Below are positions 37,363-46,460 of a DNA stretch of 64,000 nucleotides, one piece after another. A program made the position numbers and the translations under genes. The stretch comes from Pseudomonadota bacterium (lineage in GTDB: Bacteria > Pseudomonadota > Gammaproteobacteria > Burkholderiales > Rhodocyclaceae), in the NCBI GenBank assembly GCA_018241685.1, contig JAFEDJ010000025.1:1-64000 (forward strand), given 5' to 3'. Each line of letters begins with the position of its first letter. The stretch's first letter is position 1. The notes under the pieces were generated by a model that had not been told where the DNA came from, ran no database searches, and was given only the letters and a program-made list of their open reading frames with translations.

Positions 37363-38289
37363 ACGGAAGCTGTTTTCCTTGCCGAGGACGAGCCGGCCGA
37401 ACTCGTCCAGCAGTTCGGGGCCGACGGCTTCCGCCGGCACGCGACAGGAGGCGAAGCCGAAGCGCTCCAGATTGCGTGACTCGATGACCACCTGGCGGTT
37501 CTCGAAGTCGGCCCGCCACACCACCTGCACGCTGATCTCATCGTTCACCGTGAAGGTGCCGAGTTCCAGCTCGCGCTGGCGATTGCGCCGCTCGACGCAT
37601 TCGAAACGCAGCCCGAGATCGAACAGCATCTGGCGCAGGCGTTCGACCGCATGGCCGGCGCGCTCGATGATGCGCACACCGCCGCCCTTCAGCGTGTAGC
37701 CGAAGGTCACCCGCTCAATGCGGCCGCCATCGCTCTCGGCCTGAGTACGGAAATCGGCAAAACCCTCCAGCCAGGCCAGGTTGCGAAACACGTCGCCGGC
37801 ATCCAGGAAGATGTAATTGCGCGCCACCTGGGGCTTGAGATAGTTGAGCTGGGTGCTCAGGTCGTGGAAATACTCGAAAGCCGCCCGCAAGCGCCGGTCC
37901 AGGCTGGTCTTGGCTGCGTCGACCCGCTCGAATGCATCTTCGGCAGCCCGCTGGCGGGTCTCCACCTCACCGCGCAGCTGGTCCAGCAGACCGCCGCTCC
38001 GCACCGTCGGCAGCGGTTCCTCGTTTTTTTGCACGTCCGCCGCCTGGCCACCCAGACGCACCGGCGGAAAATCGTTGCCCGGGACCTCGTGATAAGTCTC
38101 CTTCGAACGGGGCAAGCCGGTATAGCGGGAGTCGATCTCCTGCACGCGTTTGCGCGCCGCCTCCAGGTCAAAGGAATTGATATCGGCGAGCAGGGCCTCG
38201 GCCTCCGCATCCAGTGTGTCTGCATTCGTGTCCTCGCGTCGGCTCCGGTCCTCGTCCGGACAGGCGTCCGGAAGAGAAGACGAGGCCAT
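37345..38289 (-). CDS. Uncharacterised 314-aa cytoplasmic protein
   Basis: No family is recognised. The N-terminal 100 residues are polar and low in structure, with a helical heptad-like run (DAEAEALLADINSFDLEAAR). The middle is a predicted coiled coil (DQLRGEVETRQRAAEDAFERV), and the C-terminal half is mixed alpha/beta (RIERVTFGYTLKGGGVRIIE, RNYIFLDAGDVFRNLAWLEG). There is no signal or membrane span. ATG 38289 is chosen; a TTG at 38334 is in frame, and neither has a good ribosome-binding site. It overlaps the tctE-like 3' end tail to tail. Confidence 0.7.
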   Translation of the reverse strand: MASSSLPDACPDEDRSRREDTNADTLDAEAEALLADINSFDLEAARKRVQEIDSRYTGLPRSKETYHEVPGNDFPPVRLGGQAADVQKNEEPLPTVRSGGLLDQLRGEVETRQRAAEDAFERVDAAKTSLDRRLRAAFEYFHDLSTQLNYLKPQVARNYIFLDAGDVFRNLAWLEGFADFRTQAESDGGRIERVTFGYTLKGGGVRIIERAGHAVERLRQMLFDLGLRFECVERRNRQRELELGTFTVNDEISVQVVWRADFENRQVVIESRNLERFGFASCRVPAEAVGPELLDEFGRLVLGKENSFRSFIVR

Positions 38290-38559
38290 GCCGCGGCCGG
38301 GCGGGAAAAAGGGATCGGGTTGCACGGCAGTCAAGACACCACGTGATATTGATCCGCTGGAAGGACCGGGGTTATTACAGATGCAAGTATTCCGCTGCCT
38401 GCGGGCCGGGTCAATCCCGGAATGGTGCGGGATTACCCTCCAATCCCTGTGAAAAATTCCCAGTCCCAGAAAATCTATCCCCGAAACGGGCAGAACCCAG
38501 CATGGATCCCTGCCTGCCGCCAGGGAAACTTGCGCGCGTAAAGAACATGCAGTTAGACT
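38290..38559. other. Intergenic gap before the cobalamin riboswitch
   Basis: About 270 bp without a credible gene on either strand. It must contain the promoter of the riboswitch-controlled B12 operon, but no convincing -35/-10 pair was identified. Confidence 0.4.
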
Positions 38560-38760
38560 CCGCGCCGTTACGGGTGCCGACCCTGCGTCTGCAGGGAAGG
38601 TGAAACGGGAAGTCCGGTGACGTCGGGAGCATGCTCTCCCCGACCATTCCGGCGCAGCCCCCGCTGCTGTAAGCCTGACGAATCTGCTCTACGCCACTGG
38701 GTTTTTCCCGGGAAGGTTGGCAGACGAGAGTGAAGGCGAGCCAGAAGACCGGCCTGTGAC
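38560..38760 (+). ncRNA. Cobalamin (B12) riboswitch
   Basis: The sequence carries the conserved blocks in order: GGGTGCCGACCC near the 5' side, GTGAAACGGGAAGTCCGGTG, CCGGCGCAGCCCCCGC (38649-38664) with GCTGTAAGCCTGACG, GCCACTGGG, GGGAAGG, and the B12 box GGCGAGCCAGAAGACC at about 38735-38750. It lies 200 nt upstream of a cobalt transporter gene and the corrin operon, so adenosylcobalamin should repress the operon. A GGCCTGT/ACAGGCC helix (38751-38757 with 38774-38780) directly follows and is a candidate expression platform. The ends are approximate. Confidence 0.92.
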
Positions 38761-38960
38761 GATTTGGTGTGGTACAGGCCCCGGGGTGTGGGCAGATCCG
38801 ACCGATGGGCTTGCCCAGACCCGTTGCCGTCCCGTTCCTCCTGCCTTTTTCCGGAGCCGTCGCCGCCACAGGTCCGCACCCGCCTGGTCCGTATGCATTT
38901 GTTCTGCGCATCCCCGTTGCCCTGCCGCACTTCGTTCAATCGACACGAAGGGAAGCAAAC

Positions 38961-39587
38961 ATGCACATCGAACCGGGGTACGTCGCCAGTGCCAAGATCG
39001 TCGCCGCCAATGCCGCCGCCGTAGCGCTGCTCGGCAGCCAATCCGTCCATCTCCTCAAGCAGCCGCAGCTGATCGTCCGCACGCTCATCGCCGGCGTCCT
39101 GTTCACGCTGTTCATGCAGGCCTTCCACCTGAAGGTCGGCCCGTCCGAACTGCACTTCCTCGGCGCCATGCCGATCTACCTGTCCCTCGGCTTCGTACCG
39201 GCCCTGTTCGGCTTCGCCATCGGCCTGCTCGCCCAAGGGCTGATTTTCGAACCGACCGATCTGGTGCACCTGGGCGTCAACACCCTGTCCCTCGCCGTGC
39301 CGCTGATGCTGGTGCATGCCACCTTCGGCCAGCGCCTCGCCAAGCTGGATATACGCAGCATCCTCAAGCTCGACGCCGCCTACTACAGCGGCGTGACCCT
39401 GATGGTCGGCTTCTGGCTCGCCATCGGTGAGGTCGCCACGCCCTTCTCCGCCTGGCTCGCCTTTGCTTCGTCCTACGCCGCCATCGTGATGGTCGAGCCG
39501 ATCTTCACGCTGCTCGCCCTGCAGGCCATCGGCCGCCGCCAAGACAATGCGGCCGTGCGCTTCTGCTTCGCTCCGCAGGCTGCCTGA
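38961..39587 (+). CDS. CbiM-like energy-coupling factor cobalt permease
   Basis: A 208-aa protein with about six membrane spans. It starts MHIEPGYV, which matches the CbiM N-terminus whose Met-His loop binds Co2+. It has GFVPALFGFAIGLLAQGLIF in the middle. The usual partners CbiN, CbiQ and CbiO are not in the window, so it may act alone or with a shared ECF module. ATG 38961 follows AAGGGAAG; the longer ORF from 38769 would run through the leader RNA. It overlaps cobM by 1 bp. Confidence 0.83.
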   Translation: MHIEPGYVASAKIVAANAAAVALLGSQSVHLLKQPQLIVRTLIAGVLFTLFMQAFHLKVGPSELHFLGAMPIYLSLGFVPALFGFAIGLLAQGLIFEPTDLVHLGVNTLSLAVPLMLVHATFGQRLAKLDIRSILKLDAAYYSGVTLMVGFWLAIGEVATPFSAWLAFASSYAAIVMVEPIFTLLALQAIGRRQDNAAVRFCFAPQAA

Positions 39588-40387
39588 TGGCCGGCAAGGT
39601 CTGGTTCGTGGGCGCCGGTCCGGGCGACCCGGAGCTGCTCACCGTGAAGGGTCGCCGCCTGCTGGAAGAAGCCGGCGCGATCCTCTTCGCCGGTTCGCTG
39701 GTGGATCAGGCGGCGACGCTGTTCGCGCCGCCCGGCTGCGAGATCCGCGACTCCAAGGACATGACGCTGGAAGAGATGAGCGCCTGGCTCCTCGACCAGA
39801 CCACCCGCCACGCCACCGTGGTGCGCCTGCAGACCGGCGACCCCGGCCTGTACGGCGCGCTGGTGGAGATGACCCGCCCACTCACCGCCGCCGGCATCGA
39901 ATGGGCGGTGGTACCGGGCGTCTCGTCGGCCTTCGCCTCGGCGGCGGCGGCCGGCGAAACCCTGACGCTGCCGGAAGTGACTCAGACGGTGATCCTGACC
40001 CGCGTCGCCGGGCGCACACCGATGCCGGCGGGCGAGGAGCTGGAAGCCCTGGCCACCCACAGGACGACCCTGTGCATCTTCCTGTCCATCACCCTGCTGC
40101 ATGAGGTGCAGCGCGCGCTGCGCGCCGCCGGCTGGGCCGAGGACGCACCGATCGTGGTGGTGCAGAAGGCCAGCTGGCCGGGCGAGGAGAAGATCGTCCG
40201 CGGCACCCTCACCGACATCAAGAAACGCTGCCAGGCCGAGAAGATCGCCAGCCAGGCAATGATCATCGCCAGCCCCACGCTGGGCGCCGCCGACTGGCCG
40301 ACCCTGGCCCGCTCCAAGCTCTACGACCCCGCCTTCGGCCACCGCTTCCGCAAGGCTTCGGCCGCCTCTGAAGAGACTTCCGCATGA
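39587..40387 (+). CDS. cobM: Precorrin-4 / cobalt-precorrin-4 C11-methyltransferase
   Basis: This SAM-dependent tetrapyrrole methylase of corrin ring synthesis has 266 aa. Blocks seen are VWFVGAGPGDPELLTVKG (SAM site), LQTGDPGLYGALVEM, VVPGVSSAFASAAAAGETLT and CIFLSITLLHEV. The family covers CobM and CbiF. The start shares one base with the cbiM-like stop (TGATG), and the end overlaps cbiX by 4 bp, so it is tightly coupled in the operon. Confidence 0.94.
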   Translation: MAGKVWFVGAGPGDPELLTVKGRRLLEEAGAILFAGSLVDQAATLFAPPGCEIRDSKDMTLEEMSAWLLDQTTRHATVVRLQTGDPGLYGALVEMTRPLTAAGIEWAVVPGVSSAFASAAAAGETLTLPEVTQTVILTRVAGRTPMPAGEELEALATHRTTLCIFLSITLLHEVQRALRAAGWAEDAPIVVVQKASWPGEEKIVRGTLTDIKKRCQAEKIASQAMIIASPTLGAADWPTLARSKLYDPAFGHRFRKASAASEETSA

Positions 40388-41304
40388 ACGACACCACCCT
40401 GCTCCTCGTCGGCCACGGCTCCCGCAACCGGGACGGCAACAAGGAAATCCTGCACTTCGCCGCCCAGTGGCGCGAACGTCACCCGGCCTGGCGCATCGAG
40501 GTGTGCTTCATCGAGCACGCCGACGTGCTGCTCGCCGAAGGCCTCGACCGCGCCGCCACGGGCAGCCGCCGCGTGGTCGTGCTGCCCTTCATCCTCAACG
40601 CTGCCGGCCACGTGAAGATGGAGCTGCCGGCAGCCATCGAGGATGCCCGCGCCCGTCACCCCGGCGTGGACTTCGGCTGCACCCGCCACCTGGGCATGGG
40701 CCGTGAAATCCTCGCCGTGCTGCAGGGCCAGCTCGACCGCCTGATGAAATCCCTTGCGACGCCCGACCCCCAGACCACCGGCGTGGTCCTGCTCGGCCGC
40801 GGCTCGTCGGACGCCGGTGCCAACGGAGAACTGGCCCGCATGGCGCGCTGGCTCTTCGAGGACAACGATCACGAGCTGGTGGACCTGGCCTTCACCGGCG
40901 TCACCTGGCCACGCCTCGAAACCGTCGTCCAGCGCCAGGTGCGCCTGGGCATGACGCAGATCTGCGTGGTTCCGGTGTACCTGTTCACCGGCGTGCTGAT
41001 CGAACGCATCCAGGCCCAGCTGGAACGCCTGCGCCAACAGTACCCGCAGGTCGCCTTCGCGCTGGGCACCCACTTCGGCTTCGACAAGGGCATCTTCGAC
41101 CTGCTCGACGCCCGCGTGGCCGGCGCCGAATTGCCGGAGGGCGGCCTGCTCGAATGCGACGGCTGCAAGTACCGCCAGGCCGCCGAGGCCGAGCACCTGC
41201 ACGACCACAGCCATACCCACACCGGCCATGCCGGCTGCGGCCACAACCATGACCACGAGCACGGCCATGGCCACGACCACCCCCATGAACACGCCCACGC
41301 CTGA
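40384..41304 (+). CDS. cbiX: Sirohydrochlorin cobaltochelatase CbiX with His-rich tail
   Basis: CbiX inserts Co2+ into sirohydrochlorin, the first committed step of the cobalt-early pathway. The 306-aa protein has two CbiX-like halves. The first keeps the catalytic His residues (LLVGHGSR at about 8-15 and AAGHVKMEL); the second has LGRGSSD, where His is replaced by Arg. After residue 265 comes a tail of about 40 residues with some 20 His (HDHSHTHTGHAGCGH...), probably a metal store. It overlaps cobM by 4 bp. Confidence 0.93.
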   Translation: MNDTTLLLVGHGSRNRDGNKEILHFAAQWRERHPAWRIEVCFIEHADVLLAEGLDRAATGSRRVVVLPFILNAAGHVKMELPAAIEDARARHPGVDFGCTRHLGMGREILAVLQGQLDRLMKSLATPDPQTTGVVLLGRGSSDAGANGELARMARWLFEDNDHELVDLAFTGVTWPRLETVVQRQVRLGMTQICVVPVYLFTGVLIERIQAQLERLRQQYPQVAFALGTHFGFDKGIFDLLDARVAGAELPEGGLLECDGCKYRQAAEAEHLHDHSHTHTGHAGCGHNHDHEHGHGHDHPHEHAHA

Positions 41305-41311
41305 GCCCGCC

Positions 41312-41986
41312 ATGAGCGCCAACACCGTCACCGAACAGCTCACCGCCGCCGGCCGCGCCATCGAGCACGACTCCTTCGCGATCATCGACCGGGAAGCCGG
41401 CCCCCACGCCTACAGCGCCGAGCAATGGCCGCTGGTGCGGCGGATGATCCACGCCAACGCCGACTTCGAGTTCAACGGCCTCACCGCCTTCCACCCGCAG
41501 GCCATGCAGGCCGGGCTGGAACGCATCCTGGCCGGTAACACACCGGTCGTCGCCGACGTGGAGATGATCTGCGTCGGCCTGTCGAAGCCGCGCCTGGCCC
41601 ACTTCGGCATGACGACCCACCAGTTCATCTCCGACCCGGACGTGATCGCCGCCGCCCAGGCCGAGGACACCACGCGCGCCGTACAGGCCATGCGCAAGGC
41701 CCACCGGCATGGCCTCCTCGACGGCGCCATCGTTGGCATCGGCAATGCGCCCACCGCGCTGATCGAGGTCGTCCGCCTGATCCGCGAGGAAGGCGTCCGC
41801 CCGGCCCTGGTCGTCGGCATGCCGGTCGGCTTTGTATCGGCGGCCGAATCCAAGGACCTGCTGATGGAGCTCGGCGACGTACCGTGGGTCGCCATCCGTG
41901 GCCGTAAGGGCGGCTCGACGCTGGTCGTCGCAGCAATCCACGCCATCCTGGGCCTGGCCGAAGAGCGCCAGCGCCAGGCCGCCTGA
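41312..41986 (+). CDS. cobH: Precorrin-8X methylmutase (CobH/CbiC)
   Basis: The enzyme moves the methyl group from C11 to C12 to give hydrogenobyrinate or cobyrinate. The 224-aa protein contains HANADFEFNGLTAFHP, DVEMICVGLSKPRL, GNAPTALIEVV, MPVGFVSAAESK and IRGRKGGSTLVVAAIHA, all typical. ATG 41312 is chosen; ATG 41285, inside the end of cbiX, is in frame and would allow coupled translation. Confidence 0.94.
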   Translation: MSANTVTEQLTAAGRAIEHDSFAIIDREAGPHAYSAEQWPLVRRMIHANADFEFNGLTAFHPQAMQAGLERILAGNTPVVADVEMICVGLSKPRLAHFGMTTHQFISDPDVIAAAQAEDTTRAVQAMRKAHRHGLLDGAIVGIGNAPTALIEVVRLIREEGVRPALVVGMPVGFVSAAESKDLLMELGDVPWVAIRGRKGGSTLVVAAIHAILGLAEERQRQAA

Positions 41987-41994
41987 GGCCACCG

Positions 41995-43146
41995 ATGGCT
42001 GCAGGTCACACCCTCCCCGAGAAGGTCCGCAAGGGCGATCCGAAACGGGATCGCGGCAACCGCACGGGCTTCTCCACCGGCGCCAACTCCGCTGCTGCCG
42101 CCGCCGCTGCGACCCTCGGGCTGGTCCAGGGCCGCGTGCCGGAGGCGATCGAATGCGTGCTACCCAACACCCAGCGGGTGCGCTTTTCCATCACCGACGG
42201 GTGGACCGACGGCCTGCACGCCCGCGCGGTCAGCATCAAGGACGCCGGCGATGACCCGGACGCCACCAACGGCGCCCACCTCACCGCCGAGGTCGAGCGC
42301 CTGCCCGGCGCCGCCGGCCAGATCGTGCTGCGCGGCGGGCCCGGCGTCGGCACCGTCACCAAGCCCGGCCTCGGCCTCGACGTGGGCGGCCCGGCCATAA
42401 ACCCGGTTCCCCGCCGCAACATCACCGACAACGTGCGCGCCGCCGGCGCCCCGATCCTGGAAGCCGGCGACGGCATCGCGGTGACAATCTCGGTGCCCGG
42501 CGGCGAGGAGATGGCCAAGAAGACCCTCAACGCCCGCCTCGGCATCCTGGGCGGCATCTCCATCCTCGGCACCACCGGCATCGTGCGCCCTTACTCCACC
42601 GCAGCCTTCCGGGCCAGCGTGGTACAGGCGGTGGATGTGGCCGCCAACCAGGGCCAGACCAGCGTGGTATTCACCACCGGCGGGCGTACCGAGAAATGCG
42701 CGATGCGCAGCTTCCCGGAGCTGGACGAAGCCTGCTTCGTGCAGATGGGCGACTTCGTCAAGGCGGCCTTCCAGACCGCCGTCAAGCAGGGCATGCAGCA
42801 CATCATCGTCGGCGCGATGGTCGGCAAGCTCACCAAGATCGCCCAGGGCCTGTCGGTCACCCACGCCTGGCGTGAGGAGGTGGACCGGGAGCTGATCGCC
42901 TCGGCCGCCGCCGAAGTCGGCGCCCCGCCTGATCTGGTCGAGGAGATCCGCGCCGCAGAAACGGCCCGCTTCGCCGCCGAACGGCTGGCCGAGCTGAACC
43001 TCACCGTCGCCTTCCACCAGGCCCTCGCCGAGCGCGCCATCCGCAGCCTGCGCGAGCGCTACCCCGGCCCCCACCGTCTCACCGTGCTCGCCTGCAATTT
43101 CGAAGGCGTGCCCATCGTCACCGTCGAAGAACATGAACTCGCCTGA
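41995..43146 (+). CDS. cbiD: Cobalt-precorrin-5B C1-methyltransferase
   Basis: CbiD is diagnostic for the anaerobic, cobalt-early branch. The 383-aa protein begins with a basic leader, then RTGFSTGANSAAAAAAATLGL, VGTVTKPGLGLDVGGPAINPVPR, LGILGGISILGTTGIVRPYS and FPELDEACFVQMGDFVKAAF. The start is 8 bp after cobH, and the end overlaps cobL by 14 bp. Confidence 0.95.
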   Translation: MAAGHTLPEKVRKGDPKRDRGNRTGFSTGANSAAAAAAATLGLVQGRVPEAIECVLPNTQRVRFSITDGWTDGLHARAVSIKDAGDDPDATNGAHLTAEVERLPGAAGQIVLRGGPGVGTVTKPGLGLDVGGPAINPVPRRNITDNVRAAGAPILEAGDGIAVTISVPGGEEMAKKTLNARLGILGGISILGTTGIVRPYSTAAFRASVVQAVDVAANQGQTSVVFTTGGRTEKCAMRSFPELDEACFVQMGDFVKAAFQTAVKQGMQHIIVGAMVGKLTKIAQGLSVTHAWREEVDRELIASAAAEVGAPPDLVEEIRAAETARFAAERLAELNLTVAFHQALAERAIRSLRERYPGPHRLTVLACNFEGVPIVTVEEHELA

Positions 43147-44443
43147 ACTGTGCCGCATCGTCGGCATCCTCGATGACGGCTGGTTCGGCCTGGGCGACCC
43201 GGCCCGCACCACCCTCATCGAATCCGATCTCCTCATCGGCGCCCGCCGCACGCTGGATCTCGTGGCCCCCTACCTCCCTCCCAGGGTGGAACTGCGAGAG
43301 ATGGACGGCCAGCTCGGCCGTGCCCCCGAGTGGGTCCGTGCGGCGCGCGGCGCCGGCCACACCAGCACCGTGCTGGCCACCGGCGACCCCCTGTGCCACG
43401 GCATCGCCAGCTTCCTGGCCGACAAGCTCGGCACAGATGCCATTACCGTGCACCCCGCGGTGTCCACGCTGCAACTGGCCTTCGCCCGCTTCAGGAAATG
43501 CTGGCAGGCCGCCGCCATCGCCTCGGTGCACAGCCGCGACGCAGGCGAATGGCAGATCGGCGCGACGCCCGAGCACGGCCTCTACCCCCTCATCCGCGCC
43601 GCCGCCCGGCATAAGCTGATCGGCGCCTTCACCAGCCCGGACAACAACCCGGCGCGCATTGCCCGGGCGCTGATCGCCGCCGGCCACAAGAACGACTTCT
43701 GCCTGTCGGTCGCCGCCCGCCTGTGCCTGCCGGACGAAACCCTGTTCGCCGACCTGCCGCTGGGCGACGCCGCCGGCATGGACTTCCCCGATCCGAACAT
43801 CGTCGTGCTGGAGCGCATCACGCCGCCCGACAGCCGCGCCACCTTCGGCTTCGACGATGCCGACTTCGTGCAGCGCGCCCCCGAGAAAGGCCTCATCACC
43901 AAGCAGGAAGCCCGCGCCCTGTCCCTCGCCAAGCTGGGCCTGCGCCCCGACAGCCGGGTGTGGGACATCGGCGCCGGCTCCGGCTCGGTGGGCCTCGAAG
44001 CCGCCCGCCTGGCTTACGACGGCCACGTGTGGGCCATCGAGAAGAACCCCGGCGACGCCGACAACGCCCGCGAGAACGCCCGCCGCCTGAAGGCCAGCAA
44101 CTACACGCTGATGGAAGGCAAAGCACCGGCCGGACTGGATCAATGGCCGGATCCGGACGCCGTCTTCATCGGCGGCTCCGGCGGCGAACTGGCCGAGCTG
44201 ATCCGCCTGATCCTCGCCCGCCTGCGCCCCAACGGGCGCCTGGTGATGAACTTCGTGACGCTGGAGAACCTCGCCGCCGCCACCGCTGCACTCACCGAAG
44301 CCGGCGCTACGTGGGATGTCGTCCAGCTGCAGGCCGCCCGCAGCCAGCCCATCCTCGACATGCATCGCCTCGCCGCGCAAAACCCGGTGTGGATCGTCTC
44401 GGCCACCCCGGCCGCGCCCCAACAGCAAGGAACCCCGCAATGA
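43133..44443 (+). CDS. cobL: CobL (CbiE-CbiT fusion) precorrin-6Y methylase/decarboxylase
   Basis: A 436-aa fusion. The N-terminal CbiE-type C5-methylase domain (1-210) has LIGARRTLDLVAPYLP and VLATGDPLCHGIASFL. The C-terminal CbiT-type C15-methylase/decarboxylase domain (about 230-430) has a SAM motif VWDIGAGSGSVGLEAARLA and VFIGGSGGELAELI. CobL fusions occur in both pathways. It overlaps both neighbours, by 14 bp and 4 bp. Confidence 0.95.
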   Translation: MNSPELCRIVGILDDGWFGLGDPARTTLIESDLLIGARRTLDLVAPYLPPRVELREMDGQLGRAPEWVRAARGAGHTSTVLATGDPLCHGIASFLADKLGTDAITVHPAVSTLQLAFARFRKCWQAAAIASVHSRDAGEWQIGATPEHGLYPLIRAAARHKLIGAFTSPDNNPARIARALIAAGHKNDFCLSVAARLCLPDETLFADLPLGDAAGMDFPDPNIVVLERITPPDSRATFGFDDADFVQRAPEKGLITKQEARALSLAKLGLRPDSRVWDIGAGSGSVGLEAARLAYDGHVWAIEKNPGDADNARENARRLKASNYTLMEGKAPAGLDQWPDPDAVFIGGSGGELAELIRLILARLRPNGRLVMNFVTLENLAAATAALTEAGATWDVVQLQAARSQPILDMHRLAAQNPVWIVSATPAAPQQQGTPQ

Positions 44444-45219
44444 CCGCTCCCCGCCTCGGACGCCTGATCGGCGCCTCCCTCGGCCCCGGCGATCCCGAAC
44501 TCATCACCCGCCGCGCCTGGGCCGCGCTGCAGTCCGGCGCACGCTGGCTGTACCCGGTGAAGAAGGCCGAGGAATCCTCCTACGCCCTCGGCATCGTCGA
44601 ACGCGGCGGCCTGGCCGTGCCGGAAGATGCCGCAGCCCTGGTCTTCCCGATGACCCGCGATCCGGTCGCCCTCGCCAAGGCCTGGTCCCGCGCGGCGAGC
44701 CGCACCGTCGAGCTGCTGCGCGAGGGGCGCGACCTGGTGTTCCTCGTCGAAGGCGACGCCTCCACCTTCGCCACCTTCGGCCACCTGGCCCGCGTAGTGC
44801 GTGAGCTGGCGCCGGAGGTCGAGGTCGAAACCATCCCCGGCGTCAGCTCCTTCGCCGCCGCCGCGGCCGGCACCGGCCTGTCCCTCGCCGAAGAGGACGA
44901 GACCTTCGCGGTGATCCCCGCCGCCTACGGCGTGCCGGTGGTCGAGCGCCTGCTCGACGAGTTCGACACGCTGGTGCTGCTGAAGGTCAAGCCGCTGCTC
45001 GACGAGATCCTCGACCTGCTGACCCGCCGCGGCCTGCTCGCCACCAGCTGCTTCATCGAGAAGGTCGGCTCGCCGGAAGAACGCATCGTCCGCGACGTGG
45101 CCAGCCTGGCCGGGCAGAAGGTCAATTACCTGTCCCTGATGCTGGTGCAGAACCCCAAGCGGGTCCGTGGCGAACTGCGCCGCGGCTGCCGCAAGCACGC
45201 AGCCACCGCCCCTGCCTGA
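44440..45219 (+). CDS. cobI: Precorrin-2 / cobalt-factor II C20-methyltransferase
   Basis: A 259-aa tetrapyrrole methylase (CobI/CbiL) with GASLGPGDPELITRRAW, LVFLVEGDASTFATFGHL and ETIPGVSSFAAAAAGTGLSL. It acts right after CbiX in the cobalt-early route. ATG 44440 overlaps the cobL stop in an ATGA junction, which decides against the upstream in-frame ORF. A 66-bp gap follows before cbiG. Confidence 0.94.
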   Translation: MTAPRLGRLIGASLGPGDPELITRRAWAALQSGARWLYPVKKAEESSYALGIVERGGLAVPEDAAALVFPMTRDPVALAKAWSRAASRTVELLREGRDLVFLVEGDASTFATFGHLARVVRELAPEVEVETIPGVSSFAAAAAGTGLSLAEEDETFAVIPAAYGVPVVERLLDEFDTLVLLKVKPLLDEILDLLTRRGLLATSCFIEKVGSPEERIVRDVASLAGQKVNYLSLMLVQNPKRVRGELRRGCRKHAATAPA

Positions 45220-45285
45220 GCGGGCGGCGTAGCCAAACGACACATCAACCAGACAACCAGAAGAACGCCCAACGGAACCCCGAGC

Positions 45286-46056
45286 ATGTCCCAGCACCTG
45301 CCCTTCCCCACCAGCCGCATCGCGGTCGTCTCCATCACCCGCCACGGCATTGCGCTGGCCGGCCGCGTGGTCGCTGCTCTGCCCGGTGCGCGCCTGTTCG
45401 CCCCCGAGAAGTTCGCCGCCGAGGCCGAAGCCGCCGCACCGGGCGTCGCCGCCTGCTACGCCGGCAAGACCGGCGAGCAGATCCCCATCCTGTTCTCCAA
45501 CTTCGACGGCATCGTCGCCATCGTGTCCCTCGGCGCGATGGTGCGGCTGGTCGCGCCCTACCTGGTCAAGAAGGAATCCGACCCCGGCGTGGTGGTCATC
45601 GACGAGGCCGGGCGCTTCGTGATCCCGATGCTGTCCGGCCACCTGGGCGGTGCCAACGCGCTGGCCGGCACCGTCGCCAGCGCCCTCGACGCCACGCCGG
45701 TGCTCACCACCGCCTCCGACGCACGCCAGACCCTGGCCGTCGATCTCCTCGGCCGCGAACTCGGCTGGACCTTCGAAGCCAGCCACGACGAGGTCGTGCG
45801 GGCCAGCGCCGCGGTGGTGAACGACGAACTGGTAGCGGTCGTGCAGGAAGCCGGCAGCCCCGACTGGTGGCGCAAGCACGCCAACGGCCGCAACGGCCCG
45901 CTACCCGGCAATCTGGTGCCTTTCGCGCGCCTGGAGGACGTGGAGCCGGAACGCTTCGGCGCCGTGCTGTGGATCAGCCACCGGGACGAGCCAGCCGAGC
46001 TGGCCCCGCGCCTGGCCGGCAAGCGCGTCATCTACCGCCCGCCGGTCACCCAATGA
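45286..46056 (+). CDS. cbiG: Cobalt-precorrin-5A hydrolase CbiG, N-terminal and central domains
   Basis: CbiG opens the delta-lactone of cobalt-precorrin-5A. This 256-aa protein contains the N-terminal and central domains (VVSITRHGIALAGRV, FDGIVAIVSLGAMVRLVAPYL, SGHLGGANALAGTVASALDA), but the C-terminal domain is encoded by the next gene, which overlaps by 4 bp. The split form is known. The ATG has CGGAACCCCGAGC upstream and no strong ribosome-binding site. Confidence 0.92.
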   Translation: MSQHLPFPTSRIAVVSITRHGIALAGRVVAALPGARLFAPEKFAAEAEAAAPGVAACYAGKTGEQIPILFSNFDGIVAIVSLGAMVRLVAPYLVKKESDPGVVVIDEAGRFVIPMLSGHLGGANALAGTVASALDATPVLTTASDARQTLAVDLLGRELGWTFEASHDEVVRASAAVVNDELVAVVQEAGSPDWWRKHANGRNGPLPGNLVPFARLEDVEPERFGAVLWISHRDEPAELAPRLAGKRVIYRPPVTQ

Positions 46057-46460
46057 ACCCGCGCCAGCCCGTCGCCCTCGGCATCGGCTGCGACCGCGGC
46101 ACGCCGGCGGCCAGCCTGGCCTGGGTCGTCGTCGAGGCACTGGCCCTGTGCGGCGCCAGCCTGCAGGACGTGGTCGCCGTCGCCAGCATCGACCTGAAGG
46201 CCGACGAACCGGGCCTGCAGGAGTTGGCCCACTGGCAGGGCTGGCAGATCACCTTCTATCCGGCCGCCGCGCTGGCCGGCATCGAAGTCCCCAACCCGTC
46301 GGAAACCGTCCGCAAATACACCGGCACGCCGTCCGTCTCGGAGGCCGCCGCACTGCTCGCAGCTGGTACCGACATGCGCCAGTTGCTCGTCGAAAAACAC
46401 AAATACCGCGGCCCCGACGGCCGTAACGCCACCGTCTCCATCGCGAGGATTCCCCAATGA
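46053..46460 (+). CDS. cobE: CobE / CbiG C-terminal domain protein
   Basis: A 135-aa protein matching the CbiG C-terminal (CobE) domain: VALGIGCDRGTPAASLAWVV, VAVASIDLKADEPGLQELA, PSETVRKYTGTPSVSEAAAL and GRNATVSIARIP. It likely works with the cbiG product. ATGA overlaps join it to cbiG before and cobJ after. Confidence 0.92.
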   Translation: MNPRQPVALGIGCDRGTPAASLAWVVVEALALCGASLQDVVAVASIDLKADEPGLQELAHWQGWQITFYPAAALAGIEVPNPSETVRKYTGTPSVSEAAALLAAGTDMRQLLVEKHKYRGPDGRNATVSIARIPQ

